Positions 4,908 through 6,272 of a stretch of DNA of 6,272 bases are shown in pieces (within the stretch, counting starts at the first letter, position 1; the number at the start of each line of letters is the position of its first letter). Where the stretch lies: assembly GCA_020850375.1 (NCBI GenBank), contig JADZET010000098.1, forward strand, positions 1 through 6,272, given 5' to 3'. The translations under genes were made by a program, and so were the position numbers. A model generated the notes under the pieces. That model was not told where the DNA came from. It did no database searches and was given only the letters and a program-made list of their open reading frames with translations. The stretch is from Phycisphaeraceae bacterium. Lineage in GTDB: Bacteria > Planctomycetota > Phycisphaerae > Phycisphaerales > Phycisphaeraceae.

Positions 4908-6272
4908 ATGACTGATTTTTTTCACTCAGCTCGCGCCGGTCAAGCCTACCGCCAACTCCTCCAACGGATGCGCGAGCGAGCCCTGCTCGAAAGCACCGCC
5001 AGCCTCCTGTGGTGGGACCAGGAGACCATGTTGCCCCCCGGCGGCGTCGAGCACCGCAGTCGGCAGACTTCATTGATGTCCAGGCTCGCGCACCAGATGC
5101 TTGTCGCCGAGGAAGTTGGCCAGTGGCTGCAAGCCTGTGAGGATGATCCCGCGCCCCAGTCCTCCCCGCTCAGCGACGAAGCCGTCAACCTCCGCGAACT
5201 CCGCCACGCCTACGATCGCGCCCGCCGCGTCCCGGGCGAACTCGTCGAGGAGATCTCCCGCGTCACCAGCCTCTGCGTCCACGCCTGGACCCAGGCCCGG
5301 CAGAAGAACGACTTCGCCTCCTTCGCCCCCTGGCTCGAGCAGGTCGTCGCCCTCGTCCGCAAACAGGCCCAGTGCCTCAGCGCCACCGAACACGCTTCTC
5401 GGGCGTCTTCCGGGGGGGGACACCTCTGGGACGCCCTGGCCGACGGCTACGAGCCCGGCTGCACCGCCGCCGACGTCCGCCGCGTCTTCGACCCCCTGCG
5501 TCCACGCCTGATCGACCTGGTCCAGAAACTGCTCGACGGCCCGAACAAGCCCAGGAATCACCTCGCCAATCGGCCCATCCCCGTCCCCGCCCAGCAGGCC
5601 TTCGTCAAGCAGGTCGCCCAGAAGATCGGCTTCGACTTCCACCGCGGCCGGCTCGACGTCTCCGCTCACCCCTTCTGCTCCGGCTTTCACCCCACCGACG
5701 TCCGCATGACCACGCGCTATCGCGACGACGGCCTGCTCGAATCCCTAGGCGGCGTCCTGCACGAGTCCGGCCACGGTCTCTACGACCAGGGCCTGCCCCC
5801 GGAACATCACGGCACGCCGCGCGGCTCCGCCGTCGGCCTGGCCGTCCACGAGAGCCAGAGCCGCACCTGGGAGAACTTCGTCGGCCGCTCGCACCCTTTC
5901 TGGCAGTGGTGCTGGCCCCTGATGCAACAGCACCTCGGCGCCCAACTCGACGGCCTCTCCCTCGACGACGTCTACGAGTCCGTCAACCTCGTCGGGCGCA
6001 CCCTCATCCGCACCGAGTCCGACGAGGCCACCTACAACCTGCACATCATGATCCGCTTCGAGCTCGAGCTCGCCCTGATCGACGGCTCGCTGAGCGTCCG
6101 CGACCTTCCCGGGGCCTGGAACGAAAAATATCGCGCCTTCCTCGGCATCGAAGTCCCCGACGACGCCCGCGGCTGCATGCAGGACATCCACTGGTCCATC
6201 GGCTCCCTGGGCTACTTCCCCACCTACACCCTGGGCAACCTCTACGCCGCCCAGTTCTTCCAGGCCGCCCGC
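4908..6272 (+). CDS. M32-family metallocarboxypeptidase (carboxypeptidase Taq type), 3' truncated by window
   Basis: This frame is open from the ATG at 4908 to the window end (455 codons, no stop); M32 enzymes run about 500 residues, so only the last few dozen are missing. They remove C-terminal amino acids from peptides using one divalent metal ion, usually in the cytoplasm. Family motifs appear in order: LLWWDQETMLPPGG (33-46), HPF (254-256), DVRMT (264-268), HESGH as the HExxH metal site (H285, E286, H289), HESQS with the third ligand E315, DEATYNLH (372-379) and GYFPTYTLGNLYAAQ near the end. All catalytic residues are intact and no signal peptide is seen. An ATG at 4893 is in frame and would add five residues; neither start has a strong ribosome site. 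A short SRASSGGG stretch (about 165-172), encoded partly by eight consecutive G (5412-5419), sits before the WDALADGYEPG segment and looks like a small local insertion. Confidence 0.94.
   Translation, partial: MTDFFHSARAGQAYRQLLQRMRERALLESTASLLWWDQETMLPPGGVEHRSRQTSLMSRLAHQMLVAEEVGQWLQACEDDPAPQSSPLSDEAVNLRELRHAYDRARRVPGELVEEISRVTSLCVHAWTQARQKNDFASFAPWLEQVVALVRKQAQCLSATEHASRASSGGGHLWDALADGYEPGCTAADVRRVFDPLRPRLIDLVQKLLDGPNKPRNHLANRPIPVPAQQAFVKQVAQKIGFDFHRGRLDVSAHPFCSGFHPTDVRMTTRYRDDGLLESLGGVLHESGHGLYDQGLPPEHHGTPRGSAVGLAVHESQSRTWENFVGRSHPFWQWCWPLMQQHLGAQLDGLSLDDVYESVNLVGRTLIRTESDEATYNLHIMIRFELELALIDGSLSVRDLPGAWNEKYRAFLGIEVPDDARGCMQDIHWSIGSLGYFPTYTLGNLYAAQFFQAAR

Noticed and set aside
5070..5690. 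206-codon minus-strand frame inside the peptidase gene
   Set aside because: Shadow of the M32 coding frame, which carries all catalytic motifs without a stop.

Overview
The window is a GC-rich, gene-dense bacterial segment with strong C/G preference at third codon positions. GC content, protein flavour and the presence of a FmdB-like protein of this length suggest a planctomycete, perhaps Phycisphaerae. This is an impression from family resemblance, not a search result.

Bases 1-3386 form a zinc-homeostasis block on the + strand. It opens with the C-terminal part of a Fur-family metalloregulator (most likely Zur by context), cut by the window edge. After a short AT-rich promoter/operator island and a striking C-tract leader come four tightly packed genes: a 100-aa FmdB-like protein that has lost all its zinc-ribbon cysteines, then znuA (zinc-binding lipoprotein), znuC (ATPase) and znuB (permease). 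znuA/znuC and znuC/znuB overlap by ATGA, so this is clearly one operon. ZnuA would capture zinc outside the inner membrane, ZnuB would pass it through and ZnuC would drive transport. The upstream Fur-family protein probably shuts the operon off when zinc is sufficient. The cysteine-free FmdB-like protein is the most interesting item: it fits the zinc-sparing logic known for cysteine-less ribosomal protein paralogues under Zur control.

Bases 3326-4606 carry two - strand genes. One is a small protein with a FlgM-like (anti-sigma-28) segment, whose 3' end overlaps the end of znuB in convergent orientation. The other is an orphan NarL/FixJ-type response regulator with a LuxR helix-turn-helix. No kinase gene is visible beside it.

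Bases 4607-4907 are a divergent intergenic region with a candidate promoter and two mutually exclusive hairpins. From 4908 to the window end runs an M32-family metallocarboxypeptidase (carboxypeptidase Taq type), complete through all its catalytic motifs but missing its last few dozen residues at the window edge.
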